From: Plut-88900 sp963668115
GTDB lineage: Bacteria; Chloroflexota; Dehalococcoidia; Plut-88900
Assembly: GCA_963668115.1 (NCBI GenBank)
Contig: OY764147.1
Span: 2,542,001-2,606,000, forward strand
DNA: 64,000 bases
Direction of reading: 5' to 3'
Shown: in pieces, positions 21,991 to 30,819 of the stretch
Numbering within the stretch: the first letter of the stretch is position 1
Layout: every line of letters starts with the position of its first letter
The notes under the pieces: generated by a model
The model's database searches: none
Told to the model about the DNA's origin: nothing
The model's input: the letters and a program-made list of their open reading frames with translations, nothing else
Made by a program: the position numbers and the translations under genes

Positions 21991-23772
21991 CTACTCCGGC
22001 TCTATGTGTATGAACCTCAGCTTCGATATCGGCAGCGGCGAAAGCACGTATCCCTTGATGTGAGGCTTTATCAGCACGTATCGGTCGCCCTCGTACCAGC
22101 GAGGGATCCACGGCACGTCGTTGACTATCAGCTGCTCGGCCTCCTGGTACAGCGCTATCCGGGTCTCGACGTCCTTCTCCGTGCGCGCCTGCTCCAGCAG
22201 CCTGTCCACCTCCGAGTTCGAGTAGCCGGTGTGGTTGTTGGCGCTCTCCGAATGGAACAGGATGTCCAGGAAGTTCTGCGGGTCCGGGTAGTCGGCCACC
22301 CACCCGAGCGTGAACATCTGGTACCGACGCCTGTCCACGTCATTCAAAAACGTCGCAAACTCCGACTGCTGCACCTCTACGTTCACCCCCAGCAGCTCCT
22401 GCCACACCGCCAGGATCACCTCCGTGTCCAGGCCCACCGCCCCGCCTCCCCCCGGCACCGAAAGGATAATCGTCGGCAGTTCGGCGGCGGCTAGCCTGGA
22501 AGCCTCGGCGAGGGCGGTCAACCGCGCCTCGTCGTCCGTCGCTGCATCCGCCTGCATCAGGAACTCGGCAATTTCCGCATTCCCCCGACCATAGCTCGAC
22601 TCCGCCAGCGACCTCATCGCCGCCTCTATGTCGTATCGAAGCCCTTGCAGGTTCTGGTTGTGGCCCGGGAAGCCCGGCGGCAGGATCCCGTATGCCGGGA
22701 CGACCAGGTTGGAAAGCACCGCCTCCGCTATCAGTTCCTTGTTGATGGCCAGGGCCAGCGCCTGGCGCACCTTCACGTCGTCGAATGGCGCCATCTGCGT
22801 GTTGAACCCGAAATAGCTCACGCTGTAGTCCGGCGGCGTGATCTGCAGGTCCCTGTTGATCGGCTCCGTCGGATCGAGCACCCTGTCGATATCCGCCAGC
22901 CCCACCCCCGTGAAGTCGATCTCATCGTTCTCGTACATCGTCATCCCTACTCCCCCGCTGAGGATCAGGTTGACCGCATCCAGGTGCGCCGGCTCCCGAT
23001 AGTACAGGTCATTCCTTTCTAGCCGTATCCGCTCCCCTATCTGCCACTCCGTCAGCCGGAACGGCCCCGTGCCGTTCGGCCTCGACGTCCAGTCCGCACC
23101 CGACTCCACGTTCTCCTGGTCGACCACGAACGCCGTGGGGTACGTCAGCTTCGCCAGGAAGTACGGCTTCGGAGCGTCTATCGTGATTTCCAGCTTGTAG
23201 TCGTCCAGCGCCCGGATCCCGCTCACGTTGTTTGCCGTCCCCTTCACCTTCGCAGACGCCCCTACTATGTCGTTCAGGTACAGGTCCGCCACCGTCGACT
23301 CCGTCCTGGGGTCCAGCGCCCGCTCCATCGAATACTTGAAATCGTGCGCCGTCACCGCCTTGCCGTCGTGGAACTTCACGTCGTTCCTCAGGTGGAAGGT
23401 GTACGTGCGCTCGTCGTTGCTCACGTCCCACCTCAGCGCAATGTCCGGGACTATGTTTAGGTCTTCGTCAATCGTGACCAGCCCGCTGAACACTTCTATG
23501 ACGACGAAAGCGGAGCTTGTGTCTGAGGTCAGCGCCGGGTCAAGGGTGGGCGGATCGGAAAAGAGCCGCGTGAACTCCCCACCCGACCCCTCCGGCGCTA
23601 CGTCCGGCACAGCCGTCGGGGCCTGAGACGGAGCCGTCGGAACGGGCGTCGAAGTCGGCTGGAGGGCCGGGCCCTCCTCCCCGCCCCCTCCGCAGGCCGC
23701 TGCAACCAGTAGCGCGGCCAGGGCAATAGTCAGTGCAACAAATAAGGTTTTTCGGCGCATTACTTTCCTCAT
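21991..23772 (-). CDS. Oligopeptide ABC substrate-binding lipoprotein (SBP family 5)
   Basis: A 593-residue extracytoplasmic binding protein. The start at 23772 places an RK-rich n-region and the hydrophobic stretch LFVALTIALAALLVAAACGG before the lipobox cysteine. A Thr/Pro linker follows, then family hallmarks: DPPTLDPALTSDT, TYTFHLRNDVKFHDGKAVTAHDF and the C-terminal VNDVPWIPRWYEGDRYV. It would deliver peptides or related solutes to the DppB/DppC-like pore encoded at 20106 and 18080. An upstream start giving about 33 extra residues would spoil the signal peptide and is rejected. Confidence 0.9.
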   Translation of the reverse strand: MRKVMRRKTLFVALTIALAALLVAAACGGGGEEGPALQPTSTPVPTAPSQAPTAVPDVAPEGSGGEFTRLFSDPPTLDPALTSDTSSAFVVIEVFSGLVTIDEDLNIVPDIALRWDVSNDERTYTFHLRNDVKFHDGKAVTAHDFKYSMERALDPRTESTVADLYLNDIVGASAKVKGTANNVSGIRALDDYKLEITIDAPKPYFLAKLTYPTAFVVDQENVESGADWTSRPNGTGPFRLTEWQIGERIRLERNDLYYREPAHLDAVNLILSGGVGMTMYENDEIDFTGVGLADIDRVLDPTEPINRDLQITPPDYSVSYFGFNTQMAPFDDVKVRQALALAINKELIAEAVLSNLVVPAYGILPPGFPGHNQNLQGLRYDIEAAMRSLAESSYGRGNAEIAEFLMQADAATDDEARLTALAEASRLAAAELPTIILSVPGGGGAVGLDTEVILAVWQELLGVNVEVQQSEFATFLNDVDRRRYQMFTLGWVADYPDPQNFLDILFHSESANNHTGYSNSEVDRLLEQARTEKDVETRIALYQEAEQLIVNDVPWIPRWYEGDRYVLIKPHIKGYVLSPLPISKLRFIHIEPE

Positions 23773-23904
23773 CACGTCAGGCACGGAGATCGGCGCTCCG
23801 GCTGTCCGGCTATGGTAGCCACTCGGGAGCGAGGTATCAACATCGCCCCCTCTAGGAAAGTAAACGCACACCCGACCCGAAAGTTAGCCCCCCCACCCCC
23901 CCAG

Positions 23905-23995
23905 GCCAGCCTGTCCGCCCACGGCGGATCATTCCCGACCCTTTAACCCGTCATTTCCGAGTAGTCGGGAATCCATCCCGCGGGGCGCGGTGGGG
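23905..23995. repeat. Dispersed palindromic repeats between transporter operon and HEPN-like gene
   Basis: Contains CCTGTCCGCCCACGGCGGATCATTCCCG and the unit CCGAGTAGTCGGGAATCC with the ATCCATCCCGCGGGG tail. Nearly identical copies stand at 26072, 44700 and 46050-46130. Confidence 0.7.
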
Positions 23996-24012
23996 TGTCC
24001 CCACCCCCGTGC

Positions 24013-24018
24013 TATAAT
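24013..24018 (+). promoter_or_regulatory. -10 element of the HEPN-like gene
   Basis: TATAAT ends 9 nt before the ATG at 24028, leaving almost no leader; no Shine-Dalgarno site is seen. Confidence 0.5.
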
Positions 24019-24027
24019 CCCCCAACC

Positions 24028-24417
24028 ATGACCACCACCACACCCGACGCCCCAACCATCTTCGCCGACGCCCGCACCATGCACCACGCCGCCCTCCGGC
24101 AACTCGCCGCCGGAGACACCCGTGACGCCGCCGAAAAAGCCTGGTGCGCCACCCTCCGCGCCACCGAGGCCCTCGTCCTCTCCCGCACCTCCCAACATCC
24201 CCCCCGCTCCCCCGACGTCACACGTGCTCTCCAATCCATCGCCGCCGCCGACCCCTCCGTCAGGACCCTCCGCGACCGCTACTTCACCCGACAAGCCTCC
24301 CTCCACGGCGCCTGTTTCTACACCGGATGGTGCGAACCCATCGAAGACATCCGCCTCCTCATCCACGAAACCTCCCAATTCATCCACGACGCCCAAACCC
24401 TATCCTCCCCCTCTTAA
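24028..24417 (+). CDS. Small helical protein, HEPN/PaREP1-like
   Basis: A 129-residue all-alpha protein. The first half (MHHAALRQLAAGDTRDAAEKAWCATLRATEALV) has the two-helix pattern of PaREP1/HEPN-type proteins, and the C-terminal helix (IEDIRLLIHETSQFI) completes a four-helix bundle. HEPN proteins are often RNases or accessory nucleotide-binding partners, but I do not see a clear RxxxxH motif, so the assignment is tentative. Its near-leaderless promoter and extreme C-wobble fit the host genome. It borders the accessory patch with an integrase remnant. Confidence 0.5.
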   Translation: MTTTTPDAPTIFADARTMHHAALRQLAAGDTRDAAEKAWCATLRATEALVLSRTSQHPPRSPDVTRALQSIAAADPSVRTLRDRYFTRQASLHGACFYTGWCEPIEDIRLLIHETSQFIHDAQTLSSPS

Positions 24418-24952
24418 CCCCCCACCTCCCCCTATCCCATTCCGATGCCCCGCGAGGACTCTATCGCGCCCCTCCCTAAACCCACCCCCCATCACCCCCA
24501 CCCCCCCTTATACCGTCATTCCCGTGCCCCGACACGGGAATCCATCCCCAGGGTGGGGGTTCCGTTCGCCCTGAGCGGAGTCGAAGGGTCGACCGAACGG
24601 AACGGGGTGGTGCCCCCTCCCCCCCAACAAATCAAAGCAATCCCTCAATCCCACGAATCACAGTTCAGACACCCCAAAGGCCCACGCGAGGGTGACGCAC
24701 CCGCGTGGGCCTCTGTTCCTCTCCCCCTCTCCCTCAATGGCCGCTTCAAGGAAGAAGGGGGATCAATGGGCGCGGGGGCTAAGGGAACCCCCTCCCCTCC
24801 GTCATCCCCGCCCTTTACACCGTCATTCCCGAGTAGTCGGGAATCCATCCCTCCGGAACAACCACCTACACCCTCACAACTCACCCCCCTTCCCATTCCG
24901 ATGCCCCGCGAGGAATCTCCAGCGCCAGCCCACCGCTTACCCCCCTCATCCC
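24418..24952. repeat. Cluster of dispersed palindromic repeats
   Basis: Holds at least two REP-like units (24513-24552 with stem CCCGTG/CACGGG, and 24820-24855 with stem CCCGAGTAGTCGGG) and a TGAGCGGAGTCGAAG unit at 24572. It also has two copies of a second repeat starting CATTCCGATGCCCCGCGAGGA (24438 and 24895), which recurs at 44598. No protein frame is credible here. Confidence 0.7.
24679..24713 (+). terminator. Strong GC hairpin
   Basis: GGCCCACGCG pairs perfectly with CGCGTGGGCC (ten pairs) across a short loop and is followed by TCTGTTCCTCTCC. It looks like a rho-independent terminator but is far from the nearest stop codon, so it may be part of a repeat. Confidence 0.45.
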
Positions 24953-25207
24953 CGTGGAGGCAGACCTTGCCCCCGTCCATGGTTTTCGTAGCAGTTTCAA
25001 GAACTGGGCGCTTGAACAGGTGGGCACCCCCCCTGGATCGTCTCGGAGGCGACCCTTGCCCACAGCTTGGGCAATTCAATCGAGCAGGCCTACGCCATAT
25101 CCGATCTGTTCGAGTGCAGGCGCACACTGATGCAGATGTGGGACGACTATGTTACCGGCAACTCCAATGCAAGTCGGAACGACAATAGCGAACTCGTCGG
25201 GGCTTAA
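24953..25207 (+). pseudogene. Tyrosine recombinase (integrase) C-terminal remnant
   Basis: The sequence reads HGFRSSFKNWALEQVGTPP, then after a frameshift in a run of seven C bases near 25028-25034 continues as WIVSEATLAHSLGN and SIEQAYAISDLFECRRTLM, ending at TAA 25205-25207. HGFR is the HxxR box II of phage-type tyrosine recombinases, AHSLGN holds the later His, and EQAYAISDLF holds the catalytic tyrosine. The N-terminal two thirds are missing; the left edge abuts the repeat cluster. It is the only integrase relic in the window and marks a former mobile element. Confidence 0.8.
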
Positions 25208-25268
25208 GGACCATCCCTCCCGACCTCCTTGCCCAACGTCGCTGCCTTCTACCGGGTTTGTATCTAGT

Positions 25269-25637
25269 CTACCCTTGCTGTGGATTCTCCTTTGAGCGTA
25301 TACGCACTCGATTTCGTGTCACCACGATGAGAGCTCCCTCTCGCATGGCGTTCGGATGGCTGCCGATAAGTTCCCGCATGGCCTCGACTTTCACTGCTAC
25401 GGGCATATCGACGAAGCGCACTATGCACGGATGGGGCAGCCCGAGCACGAACGCCAACTCGCCAAAGTCCTTGTCTTGGGTAATGAGTATCCGGCTCTCC
25501 TCCATTGCAAGCGCCATGATCTCTTGATCCGTAGCTCTCCGATTGACGTCGAGTACCGACAGAACATCGTGCCCTTCCTCGACCAGCATGGAGTGCATGC
25601 TCCGTGACGCCGCGCATACGTCGAGAAGGAATCTCAT
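25269..25637 (-). CDS. DUF5615 family PIN-like toxin
   Basis: A 122-residue PIN-like protein: MRFLLDVCAASRSMHSMLVEEGHDV, then RILITQDKDFGELAF and a final HPNAMREGALIVVTRNRVRIR. DUF5615 proteins are predicted ribonuclease toxins, typically paired with DUF433 proteins as here. The usual LLDENL start reads LLDVCA, keeping the first aspartate. It lies 5 nt after the DUF433 gene in the same direction. Confidence 0.82.
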   Translation of the reverse strand: MRFLLDVCAASRSMHSMLVEEGHDVLSVLDVNRRATDQEIMALAMEESRILITQDKDFGELAFVLGLPHPCIVRFVDMPVAVKVEAMRELIGSHPNAMREGALIVVTRNRVRIRSKENPQQG

Positions 25638-25642
25638 CTAGC

Positions 25643-25891
25643 CTACTGGACTGCCATGCGTTCTTGCACTTGCTCACCGGCCATCGAACGGTGGGCGTAG
25701 AGTAGGCACGCTCGAATGTCCTCGGCCTCCAGGAACGGGTACTCGCTCAGAATCCTATCCGCCGTTTCGCCCGAGGCAAGCATACCCAGGACGTGTTCCA
25801 CGGCGATGCGCATGTCTCGAATGATCGGCTTGCCGCCAAATACGTCGGGGCGAGCCGTAATGCGCTTTAGGATTTCGTGGTCGTCGGACAT
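25643..25891 (-). CDS. DUF433 family antitoxin
   Basis: An 82-residue DUF433 protein: ITARPDVFGGKPIIRDMRIAVEHVLGMLASGET and ILSEYPFLEAEDIRACLLYA are the family's helix-turn-helix pattern. DUF433 proteins act as antitoxin and probably repressor of the partner DUF5615 gene. The GKP(I/V)IxxxRI motif is intact. The pair flanks the integrase remnant on its right side. Confidence 0.85.
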   Translation of the reverse strand: MSDDHEILKRITARPDVFGGKPIIRDMRIAVEHVLGMLASGETADRILSEYPFLEAEDIRACLLYAHRSMAGEQVQERMAVQ

Positions 25892-26071
25892 AGCTCATCC
25901 TCCTGACTTCATTGTGGTTGGTCTATCTCGGTTTGCCAATAGCATAACATCTAGCAGCAGTTCTCCTTGCCCCTCGGACGCGGGGCCGCTCGCGGGGAGG
26001 CGACCCACACCCCTCCAACCCATCACCTTGACTCTTGCAACCCACCCCCGTCATCCCCACCCATTCTAAAC

Positions 26072-26216
26072 CGTCATTCCCGAGAGTCGGGAATCCATCC
26101 CGCGGGGCGCGGCGGGGCGGCGTCCTGTCCCCTCTCCCTTGAGGGGCTGTAAGTGCGCCTTAGGCGTGAGAGGGCTAGGGTGAGGGTGATCCCCGGGTGA
26201 GGCCGGGGGAATTCCC
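26072..26216. repeat. Dispersed palindromic repeat next to non-coding element copy 2
   Basis: The unit CCGTCATTCCCGAGAGTCGGG with the ATCCATCCCGCGGGG tail is followed by a hairpin-rich segment (GCGCCTTAGGCGT) that also occurs in altered form near 5460 and 46105. It ends where the second non-coding element begins. Confidence 0.7.
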
Positions 26217-26236
26217 CCCCAAACACGTACATTTGC

Positions 26237-26265
26237 TTGACACACCTGAGCAAAGGCGTTATCAT
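26237..26265 (+). promoter_or_regulatory. Sigma70-type promoter of the long non-coding element, copy 2
   Basis: TTGACA (26237-26242), 17-nt spacer, TATCAT (26260-26265), followed by the same GTTCGCGAAC palindrome as in copy 1. About 60 bases around it are almost identical to 5590-5650. Confidence 0.75.
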
Positions 26266-26271
26266 ACCCTC

Positions 26272-26875
26272 CGTTCGCGAACATTAACCCAGTAACACAA
26301 GGAGGAAACCAGAAACCCAGGGAAGCCCACCCGGCCCCACCCGGGTCCCCGTGCCCCTTCCCTAACCCCCCAGGCGATGGATGGTCCATCGACTTAACAC
26401 CTGCAGGCCGTCTCTTATAGAGACCCTGCACCCTCGGTGCTCCCTAACACGGCGCACTACGTAACCGGCATTCAACTTGCCGGCGAAGCACAACGCCCCG
26501 CCTATGGCGGGAACCGGGCCGTAGGGCCCTCCAGGGACTCCACCGTCCTTGCCATCGGTGCATTCCACACCATGGCCGACGGTGGCGGGTTGGCGCCCCC
26601 CGCCCTCACTATGACCGGGCGCCGCCGGTGGACAGGCATGCCCCACACCGAGACTTACTCGACCCTGACCCACCAAACATCGGGGCTGAAGCAGGCTGGC
26701 AACCCGCCCCCTGCGCCCGGGTCCTGGGCCTTCCATCGCCTATCCCCTCCCAAACACACAAAATGCAAACCCAAACCCCATAACCAAATACCCCCGTCCC
26801 TCTCCCTTCCTCCCCCGTAGGGGCGTCCCTCGTGGGCGCCCTCCCCGGTGTGGGGTGGGGGGTTCCCTCCCCGTT
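26272..26875 (+). ncRNA. Candidate structured non-coding RNA, copy 2
   Basis: The second copy of the element at 5637-6180. Ends are conserved, the middle is different but again rich in hairpins: ACCCGG/CCGGGT (26329-26346), CGATGGA-TGG-TCCATCG (26375-26391), TGCAGG..GTCTCT-TAT-AGAGAC..CCTGCA (26402-26430), CCGGCA/TGCCGG near 26465-26483, CCCGCC-TAT-GGCGGG near 26497-26511, CACCGTC/GACGGTG enclosing GCCAT/ATGGC (26540-26585), and a final GGGG..CCCC hairpin before GTTCTT. No conserved reading frame is shared with copy 1. Transcription toward the TPP-enzyme gene is predicted from the promoter. Confidence 0.55.
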
Positions 26876-26881
26876 CTTAAA

Positions 26882-27011
26882 CAATCAAAGCCGTGCCTGA
26901 AATCGCAAAACAATCAAAAACCCACACCCCCGCACCACGCGAATTCCCCGGAAATCCCTTCAGGCACAATTCAATCAAAACAGCTATGAGTTCAATCAAC
27001 GTTCAATCAAA
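26882..27011 (+). promoter_or_regulatory. Array of five CAATCAAA boxes, copy 2
   Basis: Boxes start at 26882, 26911, 26972, 26993 (CAATCAAC) and 27004; spacings 29, 61, 21 and 11 nt nearly equal those of copy 1 (29, 62, 21, 11). The last box ends 9 nt before the -35 of the next promoter. Confidence 0.6.
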
Positions 27012-27020
27012 ACCCCAACC

Positions 27021-27048
27021 TTGACTACCCCACCGCGTGCGGTATAGG
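27021..27048 (+). promoter_or_regulatory. Promoter of the TPP-enzyme gene
   Basis: TTGACT (27021-27026), 16-nt spacer, TATAGG (27043-27048); expected start of transcription about 32 nt before the ATG at 27087, with GGGGG as a weak ribosome site. Confidence 0.5.
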
Positions 27049-27086
27049 GTGAGACCCACCTAATCGACACCTCACGGGGGATAAAC

Positions 27087-28727
27087 ATGGCCACCGTCAC
27101 CGGAAGCTACCTCATCGCCAGAACTCTCAAGGAGGAGGGCGTCGACACCCTCTTCTACCTCATGGGCGGCCCCAATTTCGACATTGTCATGTCCAGTGAA
27201 GACCTCGGCATCAACACCGTAGACTTCCGCCACGAGCAGGGCGCTGCCTTCGCCGCCCACGCCTACGCCCGGGTCGCCGGCAAACCGGGCGTCTGCACCG
27301 CGGCCTCCGGCCCCGGCACCCTCAACCTCCTCACCGGCGTCTACACCGCCTCCATCGACAACTCCCCCATGGTCATCCTCGGCGGCGCCGGCCCCGTCCA
27401 CGACATCGGTCGGGAGGCCTTCCAGGAAGTCGACCAGATGAACATCATGCGGCCCCTCTGCAAGTACCTCCACCAGCCCACCATGGCCGCCCGCTACCCG
27501 GAGGTCGTCAGCACCGCCTTCCGTCAGGCCATGTCCGGCCGACCCGGCCCCGTCTACATAGATTGCGGCGCCGACGTTCTATACGAAGAAATCGAAGAGT
27601 CCGACGCCGTTGCCCCTTCCCGCTACGAAAAGCGCAGTAAGCCCACCGCCGACCCCGCAGCCGTCGCCGAGGCCGTAGACCTCCTCGCCAACGCCGAACG
27701 CCCCATGATCATGGCCGGTGGAGGAGTCGTCTTCTCCGGCGCCAGCCCCGAGCTCGAACGCCTCGTCGATATCACCAACATCCCCTTCTACACCGCCCCC
27801 ATGTCCCGCGGCGTCGTCCCCGAAGACCACGTCGTCTCCTTCCCCGGCGCCCGCAGCACCGCCATGCGGGAGGCCGACGTCGTTCTGGTCGTCGGCACCC
27901 GCCTCAACTGGATGATGAACTACGGCCAGCGCCTCGGCCCCGACGCCAAGATCATCCAGATCGACATCGAAGCCAGCGAGATCGGCCACAACCGGGACGT
28001 GGCCCTCGGCATCGTCGCCGACGCCAAGCTCGCCCTCGCCCAGATCGTCGCAGAGGCCGAAGCCCAGGAATCCAGCTTCGCCGGCGCCCTCGAGTCCCCC
28101 TGGATCGTCCGCCTCAGCGAAGTCAATGACCAGCGCGCCGAAAAGATCGCCCCCCTCCTCAACTCCGACGCCCGGCCCATCCATCCCCTGCGTATCTGCA
28201 AGGAAATCCGGGAGTTCCTCGACCGCGACGCCATCCTCTGCGTAGACGGCAACGAGATCCTCCACTACGCCCGGCAGTCCATCCCCACCTTCGCATCGGG
28301 CCACAGGCTCAACGCGGGCGTCACCGGCACCATGGGCGTCGGCCTCCCCTACGGCATCGGCGCCCAGCTTGCCAAGCCCGACAAGCAGGTCCTAGTTCTC
28401 CACGGCGACGGCTCAATGGGCATGAACGCTATGGAGGTCGACACCGCAGTCCGCCACAACCTCCCCGTCGTCACCGTCGTCAGCAACAACGCCGGCTGGA
28501 CCGCCCGCTCCCTCGACACCCGCAAGCCGGGCCGGGAGCTCGGTTTCACCGCCTTCCACGAAATGGCTGAGTCCCTCGGCGGCTACGGAGAGCAGGTCGA
28601 AGACCCCGCCGAGATCAAGCCCGCCCTCGAACGGGCCTACGCCAGTGGCAAGGCCGCTGTCATAAACGTCATCGCCGACCCCTACGCCCGCGCCGTCTCC
28701 AACTGGGGCGGCTCCCGCATGGAGTAA
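27087..28727 (+). CDS. Thiamine-pyrophosphate enzyme (acetolactate synthase / oxalyl-CoA decarboxylase / 2-hydroxyacyl-CoA lyase family)
   Basis: A 546-residue three-domain TPP enzyme. The N-terminal domain holds the activating glutamate in DFRHEQGAAFAAHAYAR; the C-terminal domain has the TPP/Mg motif GDGSMGMNAMEVDTAVRHNLP with the closing NN in VVSNNAGW. Length and domain order fit acetolactate synthase, oxalyl-CoA decarboxylase or 2-hydroxyacyl-CoA lyase; I cannot separate these by eye, and the ADP/FAD-binding residues are not clear. It shares its unusual upstream element with the CoA-transferase operon at 6426, which favours a role in acyl-CoA or one-carbon CoA chemistry. Confidence 0.82.
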   Translation: MATVTGSYLIARTLKEEGVDTLFYLMGGPNFDIVMSSEDLGINTVDFRHEQGAAFAAHAYARVAGKPGVCTAASGPGTLNLLTGVYTASIDNSPMVILGGAGPVHDIGREAFQEVDQMNIMRPLCKYLHQPTMAARYPEVVSTAFRQAMSGRPGPVYIDCGADVLYEEIEESDAVAPSRYEKRSKPTADPAAVAEAVDLLANAERPMIMAGGGVVFSGASPELERLVDITNIPFYTAPMSRGVVPEDHVVSFPGARSTAMREADVVLVVGTRLNWMMNYGQRLGPDAKIIQIDIEASEIGHNRDVALGIVADAKLALAQIVAEAEAQESSFAGALESPWIVRLSEVNDQRAEKIAPLLNSDARPIHPLRICKEIREFLDRDAILCVDGNEILHYARQSIPTFASGHRLNAGVTGTMGVGLPYGIGAQLAKPDKQVLVLHGDGSMGMNAMEVDTAVRHNLPVVTVVSNNAGWTARSLDTRKPGRELGFTAFHEMAESLGGYGEQVEDPAEIKPALERAYASGKAAVINVIADPYARAVSNWGGSRME

Positions 28728-28766
28728 TCCCACACTCTCCCCACGCCCTGAAAAAGACGACACCAT

Positions 28767-30050
28767 TTGAGTAGACAGACCCGCCTAACCACCCCCGAGG
28801 CCCAACGCCTCGCTGATGGTGGCAGCCAGGGTCTATTGTCCCGCATCCACACCTTCGACTCCCTGAAGGAACCCAGCTACCGCTGGCTCTGGCTCGGAAT
28901 GCTTGGCTCCTTCGCCGGTATGCAGATGCAGATGCTGGCCCGGGGCTGGCTGGTCGTCGACAAGCTGGACGGCTCCGCCCTCGACCTGGGCATCGTAACC
29001 TCCAGCAACGGCCTCCCACTGCTAGTCCTCTCCCTCTTCGGAGGCGTCATCAGCGACAGGTTCCCCAAGCGCAACCTGCTCATAATCACCCAGTCCTGCA
29101 ATGGCCTGATCGCCCTCCTGGTCGCCCTCCTCATCGTCACCGACCGAGTCCAGATATGGCACATGATCGTCGCTGCCATCCTGACCGGTACCGTCTTCGC
29201 CTTCAACATGCCCGGCCGCCAGAGCCTCATCCCCGAGCTTGTGAGCAAGGAAAAGCTCTCCAACGCCGTGGCCCTCAACTCGGCCGGCATGAACCTGAAC
29301 AGGATAATCGCCCCGGGCATCGCCGGCATCCTCGTGGCGGTTATCGGCCTCGGCGGCGTCTACTTCATGATCGTCGCCTGCTACGCCTTCGCCGCCTTCA
29401 CCATGGTATTGGTCCGACCCACCAGGCCCCCCACCCCTCCCCGCACCACCTCCATCCTCCAGGACCTCAAGGCCGGCCTCCGCTACGCTAAGAACGACTC
29501 CCGGATATCCAGCCTTCTCCTCCTCGCCCTCGTTCCTCTACTCTTTGCCCACCCCTACCAGGCCCTCCTCCCGGTGTTCGCCAAGAGCGTCTTGGGCGTC
29601 GAGTCGGACGGCCTCGGCTTCCTCATGGGCGCGATTGGCATTGGGGCGGTGTCTGGCACCCTCGTCCTGGCTTCCCTCTCCGGCAGCCGGAACAAGGGCC
29701 TGAAGATGATAGCCTTGCTGGTGGTGTTCGGGCTGGCCCTTGTCCTCTTTGCCCGGTCTGGGTCCTTCTACCTGTCCCTGCCTGCCCTCTTCCTGGTCGG
29801 CGTAGGGAGCATGGGTTACAACGCTCTCAACCACACCCTCCTGCTCACCACCTCCACCCCCGAGATGCGAGGCCGGGTCACCAGCATCTACATGATGAGC
29901 TTCGGCCTCATGCCTCTGGGTGTCTTCCCCATGACCGCCGCCGCCGACGCCATAGGCCCCCCCAACGCTCTGACCATCGGTGGTGCTGGGCTTGTGCTGA
30001 TAACCCTGCTGATGGTCCTGTGGAGACCCCAGATTCGGTCCCTGAGGTGA
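28767..30050 (+). CDS. MFS transporter (MFS_3, EntS-like)
   Basis: A 427-residue transporter with about 12 hydrophobic helices. The opening YRWLWLGMLGSFAGMQMQMLARGWLV, then LPLLVLSLFGGVISDRFPKRNLLI (the loop 2-3 motif GxxxDRxxKR) and NMPGRQSLIPELVSKEKLSNAVALNS are typical of the enterobactin-exporter-like MFS_3 group. It begins 39 nt after the TPP enzyme, probably co-transcribed, and could export a product or toxic compound. The start is a TTG with no strong Shine-Dalgarno site; a slightly different start is possible. Confidence 0.85.
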   Translation: MSRQTRLTTPEAQRLADGGSQGLLSRIHTFDSLKEPSYRWLWLGMLGSFAGMQMQMLARGWLVVDKLDGSALDLGIVTSSNGLPLLVLSLFGGVISDRFPKRNLLIITQSCNGLIALLVALLIVTDRVQIWHMIVAAILTGTVFAFNMPGRQSLIPELVSKEKLSNAVALNSAGMNLNRIIAPGIAGILVAVIGLGGVYFMIVACYAFAAFTMVLVRPTRPPTPPRTTSILQDLKAGLRYAKNDSRISSLLLLALVPLLFAHPYQALLPVFAKSVLGVESDGLGFLMGAIGIGAVSGTLVLASLSGSRNKGLKMIALLVVFGLALVLFARSGSFYLSLPALFLVGVGSMGYNALNHTLLLTTSTPEMRGRVTSIYMMSFGLMPLGVFPMTAAADAIGPPNALTIGGAGLVLITLLMVLWRPQIRSLR

Positions 30051-30054
30051 CCCC

Positions 30055-30819
30055 TCAGTCGTCCAGGTCGTCGTCGTGGACGTGCGGGGCCGCGGAATGC
30101 CCAATGTGCGCCCCCAGGCTCTCCACCTGCCGGCGCTCTTCCTCTTCCCTCGGCGGAAGGGCATCTATCGCCTCCCGAAGCCTTGGCAGTTCCGAAGCAT
30201 CCTTCTTCGACTTCACGTCCACCACCACCCCCATCGCCCCCACGTGCCGCAGCGCCGATAGGTCCCCTTCCGTAAGCCCCGGCCGTACCCGCACCAGGCA
30301 CGGCTTGGTCACCGCCGTCAGGATCGACCTCAGCGTCATCAGGTCGGAGATCATCAGGTCTCCCTCAGCCTCATGCTCTATCAGCACGCAGTCGATCGGC
30401 ACGTCCTCCAGGATGCGCAGGTACGCCTCCTCGATCGAGGGCGAAACGGAAAGCACCTTGGTCACATTCTCTTCGTTCAGCAGCGCCCCGGGAGAGTTCT
30501 CGGCATCAAGCACCAGGAAGTCGCTCCCCTTCTCCCCCACCCCCGACACATCCTGCACGCTCATACTTGGCGCCTGCACTCCCCACACCCCCGACTCGTC
30601 CAGACCATCCGGGGCTGCAATTTGCCCCGCGCTGTCCGCCTTCACTATCACGCAGCCCGCCGGTCCCGTTGCCCCTGCAACCGATTTCCCCGCCGAAGCA
30701 TCTAGCCTCACAACAAGGACCATCGGCGGTACGGGCGTATGGGTAGTAGAAGAAACAAAGCCCATCCGCCTTGGCGCGGGCTGACCGGCCTTGTCAAGTT
30801 TGTCCAGTAGTTTGCTCAT
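30055..30819 (-). CDS. Hypothetical cytoplasmic protein, possible TIM-barrel relative
   Basis: A 254-residue protein without signal or membrane segments. It alternates strands and helices (MVLVVRLDA, GCVIVKADS, DFLVLDAENSP, CVLIEHEAEGDL, PCLVRVRPGLTEGDL, MGVVVDVK) in a way that suggests a (beta/alpha)8 barrel, and ends in an acidic His/Asp tail (APHVHDDDLDD). I do not recognise the family. It converges on the MFS gene, with 4 nt between the stops. Divergent transcription from tyrA places its promoter in 30820-30952. Confidence 0.55.
   Translation of the reverse strand: MSKLLDKLDKAGQPAPRRMGFVSSTTHTPVPPMVLVVRLDASAGKSVAGATGPAGCVIVKADSAGQIAAPDGLDESGVWGVQAPSMSVQDVSGVGEKGSDFLVLDAENSPGALLNEENVTKVLSVSPSIEEAYLRILEDVPIDCVLIEHEAEGDLMISDLMTLRSILTAVTKPCLVRVRPGLTEGDLSALRHVGAMGVVVDVKSKKDASELPRLREAIDALPPREEEERRQVESLGAHIGHSAAPHVHDDDLDD

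Noticed and set aside
24418..24952. CRISPR array in the repeat cluster
   Set aside because: Repeats are irregularly spaced, differ in stem sequence and lie next to no cas genes; they are dispersed palindromic elements.
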